Assembly (NCBI GenBank): GCA_000440235.1
Contig: ALKQ01000044.1
Coordinates: forward strand, 124,001 to 188,000
Direction: 5' to 3'
DNA: 64,000 nt
DNA from: Streptococcus suis 10581
Lineage (GTDB): Bacteria > Bacillota > Bacilli > Lactobacillales > Streptococcaceae
The notes below the pieces were generated by a model that saw only the letters and a list, made by a program, of their open reading frames with translations, was not told the origin of the DNA and searched no databases. Numbering within the stretch: the first letter of the stretch is position 1; every line of letters begins with the position of its first letter. The translations under genes and the position numbers were made by a program. Positions 1 through 10,200 of the stretch are shown here, in pieces.

Positions 1-3000
1 ATGACTAAGGTCGATAACAATGTCTTTCTTCGGATCAAGTTTCGGCACGTTGTTGACAATTGTGTCGGTTACATAAGCTGAACCGAACTCGCTTTGATAA
101 GCCGTATTTTCATAAGTACCACCTGTCTTAGCAAGTTCTGCCTTAACTGTCATCGGCAATGTCGCGGTAATTTTCATTCCTGTCTTAACATATGCCTCAT
201 AATATGCTTGAGGATCGTCAGCTGAAAAGACCAGGATAGCTCCTTTTGGTTTGAAACCTTGCTTGGCCATCGCTTCTTGAAGAGCTTTTGGAGCTTCTAG
301 CAAGTCTGCATAAGCTGTGGCTGTAAGACCTTTAACAAGTGAATTATCACTAGCGATAAACTGGAAGCCACTGGTTTCAAGCACGAGTGCCTCTTCTGGG
401 TAATCGTCCAAACCATAGAAGCCCAGAGCAATCAGCTTTTCATCTGCTTCAATGCCCTTATAGTCGCTGTAATCCAGCTCAACCTTATAATAGTTAACAG
501 AGTTTGCCAATACTGGCTTACCATTGATGACAACACCTTGACTATTTGTATTGACCTTGGTAGGAGTCACGATTGGTGTCGGATTCGTTACCGTGTTAGT
601 CATATAGCCATTTCCAAAGTCTAGTTGATAAGCCGTGTTGGAAACCTTAGTGCCAGTATTGTAGAGACCTTCCTTAACAGTCATCGGAATGAGGATTGTG
701 ACGGACTTCTTAGCCTTAATGATATTCTCGTAGTAGGCAAATGGATCTTCTGCAACAACGCTGACAAAAGCACCCGAGATTTTACTCTTGATACCTGATT
801 GGGTCAAGAGTTCTTGAACTTTGCTATCACTTGTTGCGAATGAAGCATTGTCTTTTAAGAGGAGACCTGTTACTGGCTTACCATCTGAATCGATGATAAT
901 AGCACGTCCCAAGTCAACTGCCAGAGCTTCTTCTGGATAATCGTCAAATCCACCAAAACCTTTGCCGATTGTCTCTTTATCTGGAGTGATTGCATGGTAT
1001 TGATCGTAGTCTAGCGTGATACGGTAGAAGATTTCTCCACCCACTGGAACTGGTTTACCATCAATAATTACTCCAGCAGCATTGGTGCTGCGTTTAGTTG
1101 GCTTGATTTCATTGTTGGTAGGGTTATCAGGATCGTTTGGATCTCCTGGTGTATGAACGACAACAGTATTTGATGTTCGTGTGTAACCATTGACTTTACC
1201 TTGACCGCCATTTAACACCAATGTGAAGGTGTTTTTGTAAGTTGTTGCGTCATTGAGTACACGACCGTAAACTTTTAGAGATGGCAATGTGATTGATTTT
1301 GTTAAATCACGATTAGTTGATAAGATAAGCTCCTTGGTAAAGTTACCAACTAGGGTATGTTTATCTGTAGAATATGTCAATTCATAAGCTGAGTTAGCGT
1401 TAACTGTTTTTTCCAAATCTAATTCAAAACCAGTTGGTAATGGATCAGTAATTTCTCCAGAAGTTGTCAAAGCACGGTTAGCAGAAAGGGAATCAATAAG
1501 AAGTTCAAAAACAACATCTTGACCTTTTGCGACTAATCCTTTATCCACGTTCACTCCTTCAGTTGTCTCAACTTCTTTACTGGTTTGAGGTTGAGTTGCC
1601 AAGGTTGCTAGATTGTAAGTGACAGTTGGCGTTTTCGGAGCTTTAGGTAATTCCTTATAGGTTGGCTCTTCTGGTTTTTCTGGTAGCGGAACACTTGGAC
1701 CTTTTTCTGGAGCTTTAGGAATTTCATGATAAGATACCGTTGGAGAATCAGGTAGCCCTTCATAGGTTGGAACTTCTGGTTTATCTGGGACTTTCTCTGA
1801 TGATGGTTTCTTGGGAGCATCTGGAGTTGCCAGATATGAAACCGTTGGAGCGTCAGGTAACTTCTCGTAAGTTGGTTCTGGAATCTTTGTTGACTGTATG
1901 GTTTTCAGTTCTTCCAGTTTCAAAACAGGTTCTTTAGGCGGAGTTTCGATGATACCGCCTGAAGCTGCGACTTTACTTGTAATGTCAGTCCAGTGACCTA
2001 CAAATTCTTTATTTCCAGCTGTAAAACTAATAGTATTACCAGAAGTCACGACACCAATCCCTGCACCATAATATGCTAGCGGAGAGCCATCTGGATCCCA
2101 CTCACTTGCATCATATTTAGAACCATTTGCTCTATAGTCATTGTCTCCATCAGAGTAGAATCCATCTGAATGTTCTACGATGGTTGAACCATTGATTGAA
2201 ACGAAATCAAAATTGTAGTCAGAGATATACTCAATCGAACCGGGGTGTCTATTAAGACTTCCAAAACCAAACAAAGCTGGTGCATCTTCTGAGAAGCTAA
2301 TTACATTTCCTTGTACATCAAAAAATTGCAAAGTTACGGCGTCTTTTGGGTTTCCTACCGTTGAATAAACTTCATATCCATTTGTTAGTCTATCACTTAA
2401 ATACACAACCAAATCAGAGCCATCGTTTGATACAGGAGTAATCGTTAATCGAATTTTTGAGATTCCTCCTCCGTCATATGTGGAGTTTTCAAGTCTGGTA
2501 AAGTCAGCTGTAATAGTTTCACCGCTTTTTGCAACAACACCATATTCTGCCCATGTGGATTTGTTTGGAATTTCCATTTTTGAGATAACAGGAGAAGTTT
2601 CTACCATACCTTTTAATGTATCTTGAGCGACAAGGTATATGTTCTGTTCGTTTGTTGACTTTATGTACTTTTGTCCTCCAGAGATGCTTACAACGGAATT
2701 CGGTTCATTCTCAGCTAGATTAAGGTATTGACTCAAAATTTTTGAAGAATAACCCTCTCGTGTAACGTTTGCCTTTGCCTCAGCAAGTGCTTGGTCATAC
2801 TTGGCTTTTGCTGTATCATAGGCTACTTTGGCTTTATTGTATGCATCTCTGGCTGCCTGATTACGTTGTTCGATGAGCTTGTTTTCTGCTTCAATAGCTG
2901 CCACATTTGAGGCGTTGCTTACTTTGGTACTTTCGTAAGCTTGACGTTTAGCCTCGTTGTCACGATTGATTCTTTCCACCTCTGCTTGGTAGGTTGCTAA

Positions 3001-4002
3001 GGCTTTATTATAAGACGACTCACGTTCAGCATTCGTAGCTTTAATTTGAGCAACAGTTTCCTGGAAAGTCTTGTATGCAGCTTGGTACTCAGCTTCAAGC
3101 CTTTGATTTTCTGAATTAACCTGCTGAACACGATTGTTGTAGTCTCTTAGGCTTTGTTCATAGCTAGCCTTTTTCTGAGCATTGTCCTGTGTGATACGCT
3201 GCACTTCTGCCTTGTAATTTTTCAAAGCAGCTTCATATTGCTCCTTGGCTTGATTGTTTGAAGCAGTGATTTTTTCTACTTCAGTTTCATAGGCTTGACG
3301 GGCTTTGTCGTAGGCGGCATCAATAGCGGCATTTGCAGCATTGACTTTCTTTACTTCAGCATTGTAGGCAGCAATTTTTGCATCGTACTCTTCCTTGAGC
3401 TGATTATTTTCAACAATAACCTTTTCAGTTGCCACCGCATGGGCTTCTTTTTCAGCCACATAGTTTTCTGTGACTTTTGTGATTTCTTCTGTCTGCTTGG
3501 CATAATCAGTCTGAATTTCTGCTTGCTTTGCAGCAGTTTCTTCCGCTGAAGTGGTCACCCCGTAGTCTTTGGCAACTTCTTCCTTGACCTGAACACCTTC
3601 TTGTTCTGCTTGATGTACAGCAGCATTCAACTGCTCGCTAGCATTTGTTACTGCAATCTCACCGGATTGGGTGTCGCTTGCTTCCTGGACCGTAGTTGCT
3701 TCCTGAGTTGGCTCAGGTTGTGCTTCTGTTAAGTTTGTCGAGGGTGCTAGACTTTCGATGACAGGGGTTACTTCCACTGATGTAGTCGTCTCTGTCTCCG
3801 TGACCGTAGTTACAACCTCTGTCGCTGTCACTTCTGGACCAGCAACTTCATCAGCTTTTACAGTTGTTGCAGTGGCGACTCCTACAATAGCAAGTGTCGT
3901 TACCGCAACAGAGCAGAGATTTTTATATTTTTTACTTTTACGTTTCTTAAAGCGTTCCCGCTCATCAACGTTAAACATTCTGTTGTTATGTTTTTTTGTC
4001 AT
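1..4002 (-). CDS. Antigen I/II family LPXTG adhesin (C-terminus outside window)
   Basis: Wall-anchored adhesin of the antigen I/II (SspA/SspB/AspA) family, which binds salivary and host glycoproteins. 1334 codons are visible and the C-terminal anchor lies beyond the window. The start is the ATG at 4002, preceded by AAAGGA. The N-terminus is basic (RFKKRKSKK) followed by a hydrophobic signal segment ending near VKADE. Residues about 185-420 are alanine- and charge-rich heptad repeats (A region), followed by a lectin-like V region (about 450-680), a proline-rich region with repeats such as PTYEKLPDAP (about 700-800), then C1/C2-type isopeptide-domain repeats (about 810 onward, each with a GVIIDGKPV or GVVINGKPV motif). 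It is known cargo of streptococcal ICEs. It has a long 5' leader and a neighbouring surface-exclusion-like gene. A PrgB-like aggregation role is an alternative. Confidence 0.93.
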   Translation of the reverse strand, partial: MTKKHNNRMFNVDERERFKKRKSKKYKNLCSVAVTTLAIVGVATATTVKADEVAGPEVTATEVVTTVTETETTTSVEVTPVIESLAPSTNLTEAQPEPTQEATTVQEASDTQSGEIAVTNASEQLNAAVHQAEQEGVQVKEEVAKDYGVTTSAEETAAKQAEIQTDYAKQTEEITKVTENYVAEKEAHAVATEKVIVENNQLKEEYDAKIAAYNAEVKKVNAANAAIDAAYDKARQAYETEVEKITASNNQAKEQYEAALKNYKAEVQRITQDNAQKKASYEQSLRDYNNRVQQVNSENQRLEAEYQAAYKTFQETVAQIKATNAERESSYNKALATYQAEVERINRDNEAKRQAYESTKVSNASNVAAIEAENKLIEQRNQAARDAYNKAKVAYDTAKAKYDQALAEAKANVTREGYSSKILSQYLNLAENEPNSVVSISGGQKYIKSTNEQNIYLVAQDTLKGMVETSPVISKMEIPNKSTWAEYGVVAKSGETITADFTRLENSTYDGGGISKIRLTITPVSNDGSDLVVYLSDRLTNGYEVYSTVGNPKDAVTLQFFDVQGNVISFSEDAPALFGFGSLNRHPGSIEYISDYNFDFVSINGSTIVEHSDGFYSDGDNDYRANGSKYDASEWDPDGSPLAYYGAGIGVVTSGNTISFTAGNKEFVGHWTDITSKVAASGGIIETPPKEPVLKLEELKTIQSTKIPEPTYEKLPDAPTVSYLATPDAPKKPSSEKVPDKPEVPTYEGLPDSPTVSYHEIPKAPEKGPSVPLPEKPEEPTYKELPKAPKTPTVTYNLATLATQPQTSKEVETTEGVNVDKGLVAKGQDVVFELLIDSLSANRALTTSGEITDPLPTGFELDLEKTVNANSAYELTYSTDKHTLVGNFTKELILSTNRDLTKSITLPSLKVYGRVLNDATTYKNTFTLVLNGGQGKVNGYTRTSNTVVVHTPGDPNDPDNPTNNEIKPTKRSTNAAGVIIDGKPVPVGGEIFYRITLDYDQYHAITPDKETIGKGFGGFDDYPEEALAVDLGRAIIIDSDGKPVTGLLLKDNASFATSDSKVQELLTQSGIKSKISGAFVSVVAEDPFAYYENIIKAKKSVTILIPMTVKEGLYNTGTKVSNTAYQLDFGNGYMTNTVTNPTPIVTPTKVNTNSQGVVINGKPVLANSVNYYKVELDYSDYKGIEADEKLIALGFYGLDDYPEEALVLETSGFQFIASDNSLVKGLTATAYADLLEAPKALQEAMAKQGFKPKGAILVFSADDPQAYYEAYVKTGMKITATLPMTVKAELAKTGGTYENTAYQSEFGSAYVTDTIVNNVPKLDPKKDIVIDLSH

Positions 4003-4080
4003 TTCAGTTTCCTTTCGTTTTCGTCTTTCGTATCATACATATCTACCATTCGCACGATTTCAGTCTAGTAATCGCAAACT

Positions 4081-4164
4081 CTAAGAAGTTAGTCCAGTCT
4101 TAACTGACACGGTCAAGCCATGAGTTCTCAAATGAGACACTTCCTCTTCTATGTTTTGTGCCAA
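4081..4164 (-). CDS. Possible leader peptide upstream of the adhesin (uncertain)
   Basis: A short reading frame begins at a TTG (4164) or at an in-frame GTG (4140) and ends at the TAG at 4081-4083. From the GTG it reads about 19 residues with the core SHLRTHGLTVSVKTGL. A GAGGAA sequence sits just before the GTG, but the spacing is very short. The frame lies between the structured leader RNA (4158-4210) and the adhesin start at 4002, a place where translation of a leader peptide could influence expression. There is no homology support, so it may not be translated. Confidence 0.2.
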   Translation of the reverse strand: MAQNIEEEVSHLRTHGLTVSVKTGLTS

Positions 4165-4210
4165 TGCCTATCTTATAGGGGATACTCTCTATCCTTACTT
4201 ACACAGGCAC
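4158..4210 (-). ncRNA. Candidate structured 5' leader RNA of the adhesin gene
   Basis: The sequence folds as an outer GTGCC/GGCAC stem (4158-4162 with 4206-4210) that closes over two abutting perfect hairpins: CCTAT-ctt-ATAGG (4167-4179) and GGATA-ctctc-TATCC (4180-4194). In the minus-strand transcript this forms a compact three-way arrangement about 160 nt upstream of the adhesin start, ahead of a possible leader peptide. I recognise no known riboswitch family. The stems are short, so chance pairing is possible. Confidence 0.35.
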
Positions 4211-4318
4211 GCTAATCTGGATAGGAGGGTATTCAGTTTTCAAAGGGCTGTTCTATATGTCTAACTCTAACAAAAACAAGGAAAAGTAGCGGTGTTTTTT
4301 GACAGATGAAAGTTAGTT

Positions 4319-4352
4319 TTCTAACAGAAATTCTAACAGATTTTACAACAGA
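4319..4352. promoter_or_regulatory. Three 12-bp-phased TTCTAACAGA-type repeats
   Basis: TTCTAACAGA occurs at 4319-4328 and 4331-4340, and a degenerate copy TTTACAACAGA ends at 4352, giving about 12-bp periodicity. The same half-site makes the palindrome at 17231-17251 between the transfer operon and parA. The arrangement suggests a multi-site DNA-binding target upstream of the adhesin promoter; the binding protein is unknown. Confidence 0.4.
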
Positions 4353-4377
4353 AAAACCAACCCTATTTTAGAGTTGG
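4352..4377 (-). terminator. Rho-independent terminator of the SEC10-type gene
   Basis: On the minus strand CCAAC and CTA pair with TAG and GTTGG around an AAA loop with one G-T position, followed by TTTTT. It lies about 12 bases past the stop codon of the surface-exclusion gene. Confidence 0.8.
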
Positions 4378-4389
4378 TTGATAACTGTA

Positions 4390-6699
4390 TTAGTGTTTTT
4401 TACGACGTGGTGCCAGTCCTGCTAGGCCAATAAGGAGACCTATTCCAGCTAGAAGTGGAGTTGAAGCATCCCCTGTATTTGGCAAGGTTTTAGCTCTTGC
4501 TACTGATGTCGTAGCCGTTGGCTTGTTAACTGATTTGTTTACAGGTACCTGTGAAGACACTACATGGTCAGCATTCTTCGTAGTTCCATTGTTCTCACTT
4601 TGAACTGTGAGAGGCTTGATATCAAGGATAGCCTTAGCTTGAAGGTGGTTCAGCAACCGTTGCAACTCCACCAGCTCCGTACTCGCTGCATCGAAGGCTT
4701 GCTTGGCTGCATCGCGTTCAGGCATAAGTATCGCAAGTTTAGCAGACAATGCCTGGATCAACTCAGCCTTCTCAATCTTCGTCTTCTCAGCTTGTGCGGA
4801 TGAAGACTCAAGATTGGAAATGATAGCTTGAAGGGACGTCACTCGCTCTTGTGCTTTGGTTAGGTTGGCTTTAGCTGAGATAAGCGAGCTAGATTTAGCA
4901 ATCAAAGCATTTACAACTGCTTGTTTGCTTGCAGTTACTTCCTCTGCTGCTTTCAGGTTATCTTGTGCCACTTGGTCTTTTTCCTTGGTTGCCTTGACCT
5001 TGGCCTGTACTTCCACAATCGCTTTCTCTAACTGACTTGCACTAGCCTTAGCAGACTGGAGTTGATTCTCTTTTGCAGAGAGAGCTGATTTTGCTTGAGC
5101 TAGGTTAGCTTCAGCCTGAGTTACCTTGTTCTGTGCTTCATTAAGAAGTACCGCTGATGACTTCTTATAATCTGACAGGGCTTTTTCAGCGACTGCCTTA
5201 GCAGTGTTCGGTAAGGTTTCTGTAATCTTCGTAACGTAGCTAAAGGTTGTACGTGGAAGGAAAGTCAGACGTTTACCATTATAGTACATGGTATTTTCTG
5301 CATCATTCGCATAGGTGATATTGGACAAAACATCCCAATATTCTCGTGAAAATTCTACAGTATCCGTTACCTTGCTATAATCCATGAAGTTCATAACATG
5401 GTATCGTCCTGCAAAACCATTCCCCAGACCATCACCAGAAGCTGTAAGAAGGGCTACGCGGTGTCCATAACCACCATAGAGGTTCTCATAGTCTGCAAAA
5501 TAGAGATTAAGGAGATAGTAAGCCATCTGTTCATCTGATAAGATAGCCGTTGCTGAATTTGATGTGGTGGCTAATTTGAGTAATCCAGCATTTTCACCAT
5601 TGCGGGCGGAAGTATCCAAACTTGTATTGTGGCTAAGTACACGGCTTGCACGAATTTCTTCAACACGTTTTGTAGCATAGTCCATCGCTACTGCACTGAC
5701 TTCAGGTACAGGGAGCGTAATGCCGTTTAGAGAACGAAGTTCTTTCAACATAGCTACCATGTGCTGTGAAACTGCTTCAGCATCAGGTGTATAAGTAAAG
5801 TAACCTTTTTCCTTATACTCTTTGAGCTGTTCTTGATTTAATTCAATCTCAACTGCTTTAGTTCCAGCATAGATAACTTGCTCATGTTTAGATGATTTTG
5901 TACTTTCTACTTGCTGGCTACCATCCACCTTACTAACTTCTACTGTGCGAGTAGAGATAACTGTATCTTGGCCCGCACTGTTAACTGCTGCTTGAAGTTG
6001 TGCTGTCTTATCGGCTACTATTTGCTCAGTAGTGGCTAACTCTGTCTTGGTAGCTGTTAATTTATCTTCATTAGTTGCTACAGTTTGCTTGGACTGTGCA
6101 ACTTCTCCTGTAAGACTGTCGATAGAAGCCTTGGTTTTATCAAGTTCAGACTGAGTCTCCTTTAAGGTCTGTTCCGCACCTTCAACTGCTTTGCTAGTTA
6201 TATCAGCTTCACTTTCTAAACTTGCTTGGTTTGTTTTAGCTTCTGTCAGTTCAGCCTCTGCTCTTTCCAACTCGGTTGCAAGCTCTGGATTTTTTGCTAC
6301 TTCACTATCGTAAGTAGACTGTGCTTCAGCAAGTTTGTTTTCAGTTTCGCCCAATTGTGATTGTGCAACTTCCAATTCTTTAGAAGACTGTTCAATTGTT
6401 TGCTCTGTCTTCTCCTTTGCACTTGTTGCATCTACCAACTCTGTCTGGTTTTGACCGACTTGCTGGTCAAGTGCCTCAAAAGCCGATTTTGTTTCTGCAA
6501 CCTGATTTTCAGCTGCCTCTACCTGTGTCTTAACTTCTGCCAGACTAGGCTCTTTAACAGTTGCTACTGTTGTTTCCTCTGTTTGAGGAGCTGTAGGTTC
6601 GACTGTGTCGGCCTTTACTACATTTGTAGCAAACGGGCTAGTTACAAGACCTGCTGCTACTACTGCGGTTGCTTTTAAGATTGTTTTTGACTTTTTCAT
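4390..6699 (-). CDS. SEC10/PgrA-type surface exclusion protein with CAP-like domain, LPXTG anchored
   Basis: Cell-wall protein of the SEC10/PgrA family, which in conjugative elements limits uptake of the same element by cells that already carry it. The chosen start (6699) gives 769 residues and has AAAGGAG eight bases upstream; the in-frame ATG at 6720 lacks one. It has a signal peptide (1-30, cut near VVKA), a long alanine/glutamate-rich coiled coil (about 40-225), a CAP/SCP-like globular domain (about 300-460, with SHNTSLDTSARNGENAG), a second coiled coil (about 500-690) and an LPNTG sorting signal near 739 with a membrane segment and basic tail. Its promoter is a strong TTGACA-17-TATACT whose spacer carries the ICE-wide palindrome. 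The surface-exclusion role is inferred from the family and context. Confidence 0.9.
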   Translation of the reverse strand: MKKSKTILKATAVVAAGLVTSPFATNVVKADTVEPTAPQTEETTVATVKEPSLAEVKTQVEAAENQVAETKSAFEALDQQVGQNQTELVDATSAKEKTEQTIEQSSKELEVAQSQLGETENKLAEAQSTYDSEVAKNPELATELERAEAELTEAKTNQASLESEADITSKAVEGAEQTLKETQSELDKTKASIDSLTGEVAQSKQTVATNEDKLTATKTELATTEQIVADKTAQLQAAVNSAGQDTVISTRTVEVSKVDGSQQVESTKSSKHEQVIYAGTKAVEIELNQEQLKEYKEKGYFTYTPDAEAVSQHMVAMLKELRSLNGITLPVPEVSAVAMDYATKRVEEIRASRVLSHNTSLDTSARNGENAGLLKLATTSNSATAILSDEQMAYYLLNLYFADYENLYGGYGHRVALLTASGDGLGNGFAGRYHVMNFMDYSKVTDTVEFSREYWDVLSNITYANDAENTMYYNGKRLTFLPRTTFSYVTKITETLPNTAKAVAEKALSDYKKSSAVLLNEAQNKVTQAEANLAQAKSALSAKENQLQSAKASASQLEKAIVEVQAKVKATKEKDQVAQDNLKAAEEVTASKQAVVNALIAKSSSLISAKANLTKAQERVTSLQAIISNLESSSAQAEKTKIEKAELIQALSAKLAILMPERDAAKQAFDAASTELVELQRLLNHLQAKAILDIKPLTVQSENNGTTKNADHVVSSQVPVNKSVNKPTATTSVARAKTLPNTGDASTPLLAGIGLLIGLAGLAPRRKKH

Positions 6700-6737
6700 T
6701 TGTAGTCTCCTTTGACTCAATTATTATTTATAAGCCT

Positions 6738-6766
6738 AGTATAGTCGATGGCTATATTTTTGTCAA
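6738..6766 (-). promoter_or_regulatory. SEC10-gene promoter with overlapping 17-bp operator
   Basis: On the minus strand TTGACA (6761-6766), a 17-base spacer and TATACT (6738-6743) form a near-consensus promoter. The imperfect palindrome TATAGCCATCGACTATA (minus strand, 6740-6756) covers the spacer and the -10 box. It is the same motif and geometry as at the parA promoter, so a shared repressor is likely. Confidence 0.75.
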
Positions 6767-6828
6767 ATATTTTAGCAAAAAATTTTTTCATGTCTATATC
6801 ATTTGACTTTTAGATGATTTTATTTTAG

Positions 6829-6847
6829 AATAGTCAGCGACTATATA
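6829..6847 (+). promoter_or_regulatory. Operator and -10 box of the 120-aa gene
   Basis: AATAGTCAGCGACTATA (6829-6845) is a third copy of the ICE palindrome, and the candidate -10 TATATA (6842-6847) overlaps its right half. The -35 region is weak, so this promoter may be weaker or activator-dependent. Confidence 0.6.
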
Positions 6848-6865
6848 CAGAAAAGAGAAATACCG

Positions 6866-7228
6866 ATGACTGAACAAAAAACATCTAGAACTCCTTGGTT
6901 TTACGATGACGAACCATTGGAAGAACCAAATGTAACACCTGCTGAAGAACATGCTGATAAGAAGACAACTTATAAGACTTCTCCTAATATGCTCAAAGCA
7001 ATTAGAAAATATGAGGAAGAAGTAAAAAAGGATCCAAATCAATTGGAACGTCGCAATCATCAAAAAAACTATTCAGGTGCAAAGTCTTTTATCACTTATG
7101 GTGCTAAGACTGAGGAACTGCACTTTATGAAATCGCTGATAGAAGACGTCTTGAAATGGTCCGAAAGTATAGAGAACTTTGATCAGCTAAGACGGCCAGA
7201 GCGGAAGCAATTATATCAAAAGAGGTAG
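6866..7228 (+). CDS. Small hypothetical ICE protein (120 aa)
   Basis: I do not recognise this gene with confidence. It encodes a 120-residue, highly charged soluble protein with no membrane segment. The acidic N-terminus (WFYDDEPLEEP) is followed by a lysine/arginine-rich stretch and the segment NYSGAKSFITYGAKTEEL, which recalls small conserved proteins on streptococcal mobile elements. It is the only plus-strand gene within this stretch of transfer genes and has its own promoter carrying the ICE-wide palindrome, so it is probably co-regulated with parA and the surface-exclusion gene. A weak AAGAGA ribosome site precedes the ATG. It ends in a terminator shared with the convergent hydrolase gene. 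Confidence 0.65.
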   Translation: MTEQKTSRTPWFYDDEPLEEPNVTPAEEHADKKTTYKTSPNMLKAIRKYEEEVKKDPNQLERRNHQKNYSGAKSFITYGAKTEELHFMKSLIEDVLKWSESIENFDQLRRPERKQLYQKR

Positions 7229-7232
7229 ATAA

Positions 7233-7262
7233 AAGGGATTTCCAACGAAATCCCTTATTTTT
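7233..7262 (+). terminator. Bidirectional terminator between the 120-aa gene and the hydrolase gene
   Basis: AAGGGATTT (7233-7241) pairs perfectly with AAATCCCTT (7248-7256) around a six-base loop, followed by ATTTTT on the plus strand and CTTTTA on the minus strand. The right arm overlaps the stop codon of the convergent PrgK-like gene. Confidence 0.8.
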
Positions 7263-10200
7263 GTGTATAAGCAAAGTTCATACTTGCATCAGCTCCTGAA
7301 ATTGTTCGGAACGTTACAACTCCAGTTGGATTGTAAGCTGAACCATTGTAATTGGTTTCTGAAATCAAGAACGAACCGTCTGGATAGACTTTCTCCACTA
7401 GAGCGACGTGACCATAAGTATCACCTAGATTAAAGGAGATAATAGCACCGTCTCTCGGTGTAGTTCCTGTCTCTCCACCCAGACGAGAGGCAGTAGCTAC
7501 CCAATCCATACCATTCCCCATAGTACTAATAATTGGAATTTTTGAGCCGTCGCGACCTTTCAACTGCAGACCAAGTTGGTTCATTCGCTTGGCAGTCCCC
7601 CAGGTACATTGACCCCAAGGATAGCCCATATCATCTCCGCCTCCTGGAACGATGCCATCATATAAGTCTCCTCGGATACTCTCAAGGCTCTTCACGTCAA
7701 CCTTTGCTGTTCCTGCAGCTGCTTGACTAAACCCTTTTTCAATCTGATAGAACCACTCGATTGCTCGTGATTGTCGTTCTAAGAGTTTATCTCCAGCATT
7801 TCCTTCCCAATATATCAGGAAGAGCTGGGCGAGGGTTGCAGGGCTTCCTGTATCCGTCATGTGCTTCTTGACCCAGTTAGTGTAGTAAGGGCTGTCTCCT
7901 TCCATCATGAACTCCAGCTGCAAGTCTAAGTCGTACCACTTCTTCCCCTTGCTTGTCGCATAGTTTCGGAGAAGCGTATGCCGAACTGAGCCATCTGCTG
8001 TATCAGTCCACTGTCCTAAGCCAAGTCCTCTATGGATAATATTAGGATAGCTTCCGTTGTATATAGCTGGCCCACCAATAGAAAGCCAGGCATCATCATC
8101 CCAAGAGGTTTCGGTAGCTCCAACAGGTGGTGAGAGATAATCACCTTCTGCACGTTTTGAGGTAACTGACGACTCAACAGACCAGTTCCCAAGTACGGCA
8201 GCTATAAACTGATTACTAGCTCCTTTTGCCTTCAGGAAATCATAAACCTGCTTGGCCCGTCCAACCTCGTCACCCTGGAATTGTCCGATACTTGGTAGAA
8301 TGGTCGTTTGAACTTGGACGACATTTGGAAAATAGAAGGCTGGGTTGACATAGACCAACTTTTCCTTATCATCATTGTATTTCTGATAATAGAGTTTCAG
8401 TCCTTGGTCCGACTTTGTTTCGCCAATGATCTCTCCAGTATAGATTTTTTGTCCTTCCTGGACACGACCAGTTGCAATGTCCTTCATCCTTAATCGTGCT
8501 TCTACAATCTTTCCCTCGCTACTTACAATAAGGACATCATCCCCATCTAGCTTGATATAGCCGTCCATAGGAGCGACGATAACTTGCCCTTGCTTAGCTT
8601 CAAGGATAATATGGTAAGACATAGCAGACTTGCCATCTGTATTGTAATAGCCATAGCGATAGGTCATTGTCAAAACATCGTCAACTGTCTGTCCTTGAAA
8701 AGGATTGTCTAATTCGTAGAGACCAAGGTAAGCTCCAGATTCCTTGTATTCATCCAGTTCTTCGATCTGCTCTTTGGTTAGACCATACTTCCCATTTTCT
8801 TTATAAAGGCTGGCCATGGATTTAATACTGTCTCCACCATTCAAGTCTTTCCAAAGTTGACTTAGGTATTGCTTGTAGGTCTCATTCTGCGTAGTAGTCG
8901 ATGAGGAAGAGGTAAAGCCTGTCGTTGAGTTGAGGTCTTGAATCTGGCTACTGATACTTTCACTCGTCCTATCAGATAAACTATAGTCTTGAAAGCGATA
9001 GTTCATATAAGCCATGACATCATCTATCTTGGTGTAATAGGTTGCACCATTATCCGAGTTAATTGAGTTCTCCGAGTCCTCCCAGGTCATGTGCTGATAG
9101 GCCTTTGTCAATTCAAACTCATCTTGCTGGATGAGAACTCGGCTACTAACAGACATAAAAGCTGAAAACATTAGAATGACAAGCAGAACTCCACCAGCTA
9201 TCCACCAGCTTATCGGATTGGTAAAAAGGGCTTGGATAAGCTGAGGTATACTCTTGATGAAATTAACTGTGTTTTTGAAGGAATTTACCAGATTCTGCCT
9301 CATCCTTTGTATATATCGCTTGATGCGCTGATTTACATGACGTTTTGGGTCGTTCAACTTGAAGCCTCTTCCTGCTCTAAAGTTTACGGTACGTTCTCGC
9401 AAGTTTGCAATACGATTTTTCCCAAATCGGTATGTGCCCCGTGTAGCCTTGACAGTAGCTTTCCCCCCGCGATAAGTAAACTTTGAGTAATTTACGGTCT
9501 TTCTAGTAGCTTGTTGAATATCACGGATATCACTCAAATCATCATTATCTGCAAGTAAATCAGCTGTTTCACGGACTATGAAACGACTAGCCAAATTGAC
9601 CTTTGTTCGTGGTCTTTTGAAATGATACGCTTTCTTTCCCTTATTAAAGTCAGCTTTACGGGACTTATAATCTGCTTTAGCCGTGTCTCGGGCAGCCTTC
9701 TTCTCCCTAGTTTCCGAACTATCATAGCGGAAACGATTAGACTTAGTAGTCTCTTTAGCACTTTTAGCAACTCGCTTGAAGCGAATTCTTCCTCGGCTTG
9801 CTTCAGTAGACTTCTCTTGTCTCTGGCCAGTATGATTAGCTGAAGTCTCTTGTATTCCTTTGGTAGGATCATACCAAAACCATCCTGATTTGCTCCTGGT
9901 TCTATTTGTTGTTGGCTCTGTATTCGTCTGAGAAGTGTCTTTCTTAAAGCGGAACTGTTTTGCTTGAAAAATCTGTTTGACCCGTTCGGTTCGAGACAAC
10001 TGAACTTGAACTTTTACACGACTCTTTTTTGATTCGTAGGGCTGAAAATTAGATTGACGTCGGCTGAAGTTTGTCTCTTCCTTGGTATTCTGACCGTAGT
10101 TAAAGACAGAATCTATGATTTCTTTTCGTCTAGCTTGACGATATTCTGCCTGACTAGCTTTGAACCGTCCCTTGCTAGAACGGTACTCATCTTCCATCTG

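Larger units (their letters stand above)
4003..4389. other. Long intergenic region between adhesin and surface-exclusion genes
   Basis: No substantial gene lies here. From right to left it contains the sec10 terminator (4352-4377), three 12-bp-phased repeats of TTCTAACAGA type (4319-4352), a plausible minus-strand promoter region around 4250-4285, the candidate structured leader (4158-4210) and a possible short leader peptide. The adhesin therefore appears to have a long, possibly regulated 5' untranslated region. Confidence 0.6.

Noticed and set aside
1608..3549. Several open frames on either strand inside the adhesin gene
   Set aside because: They are out-of-frame shadows of the repetitive adhesin coding sequence, without ribosome sites or protein-like composition.
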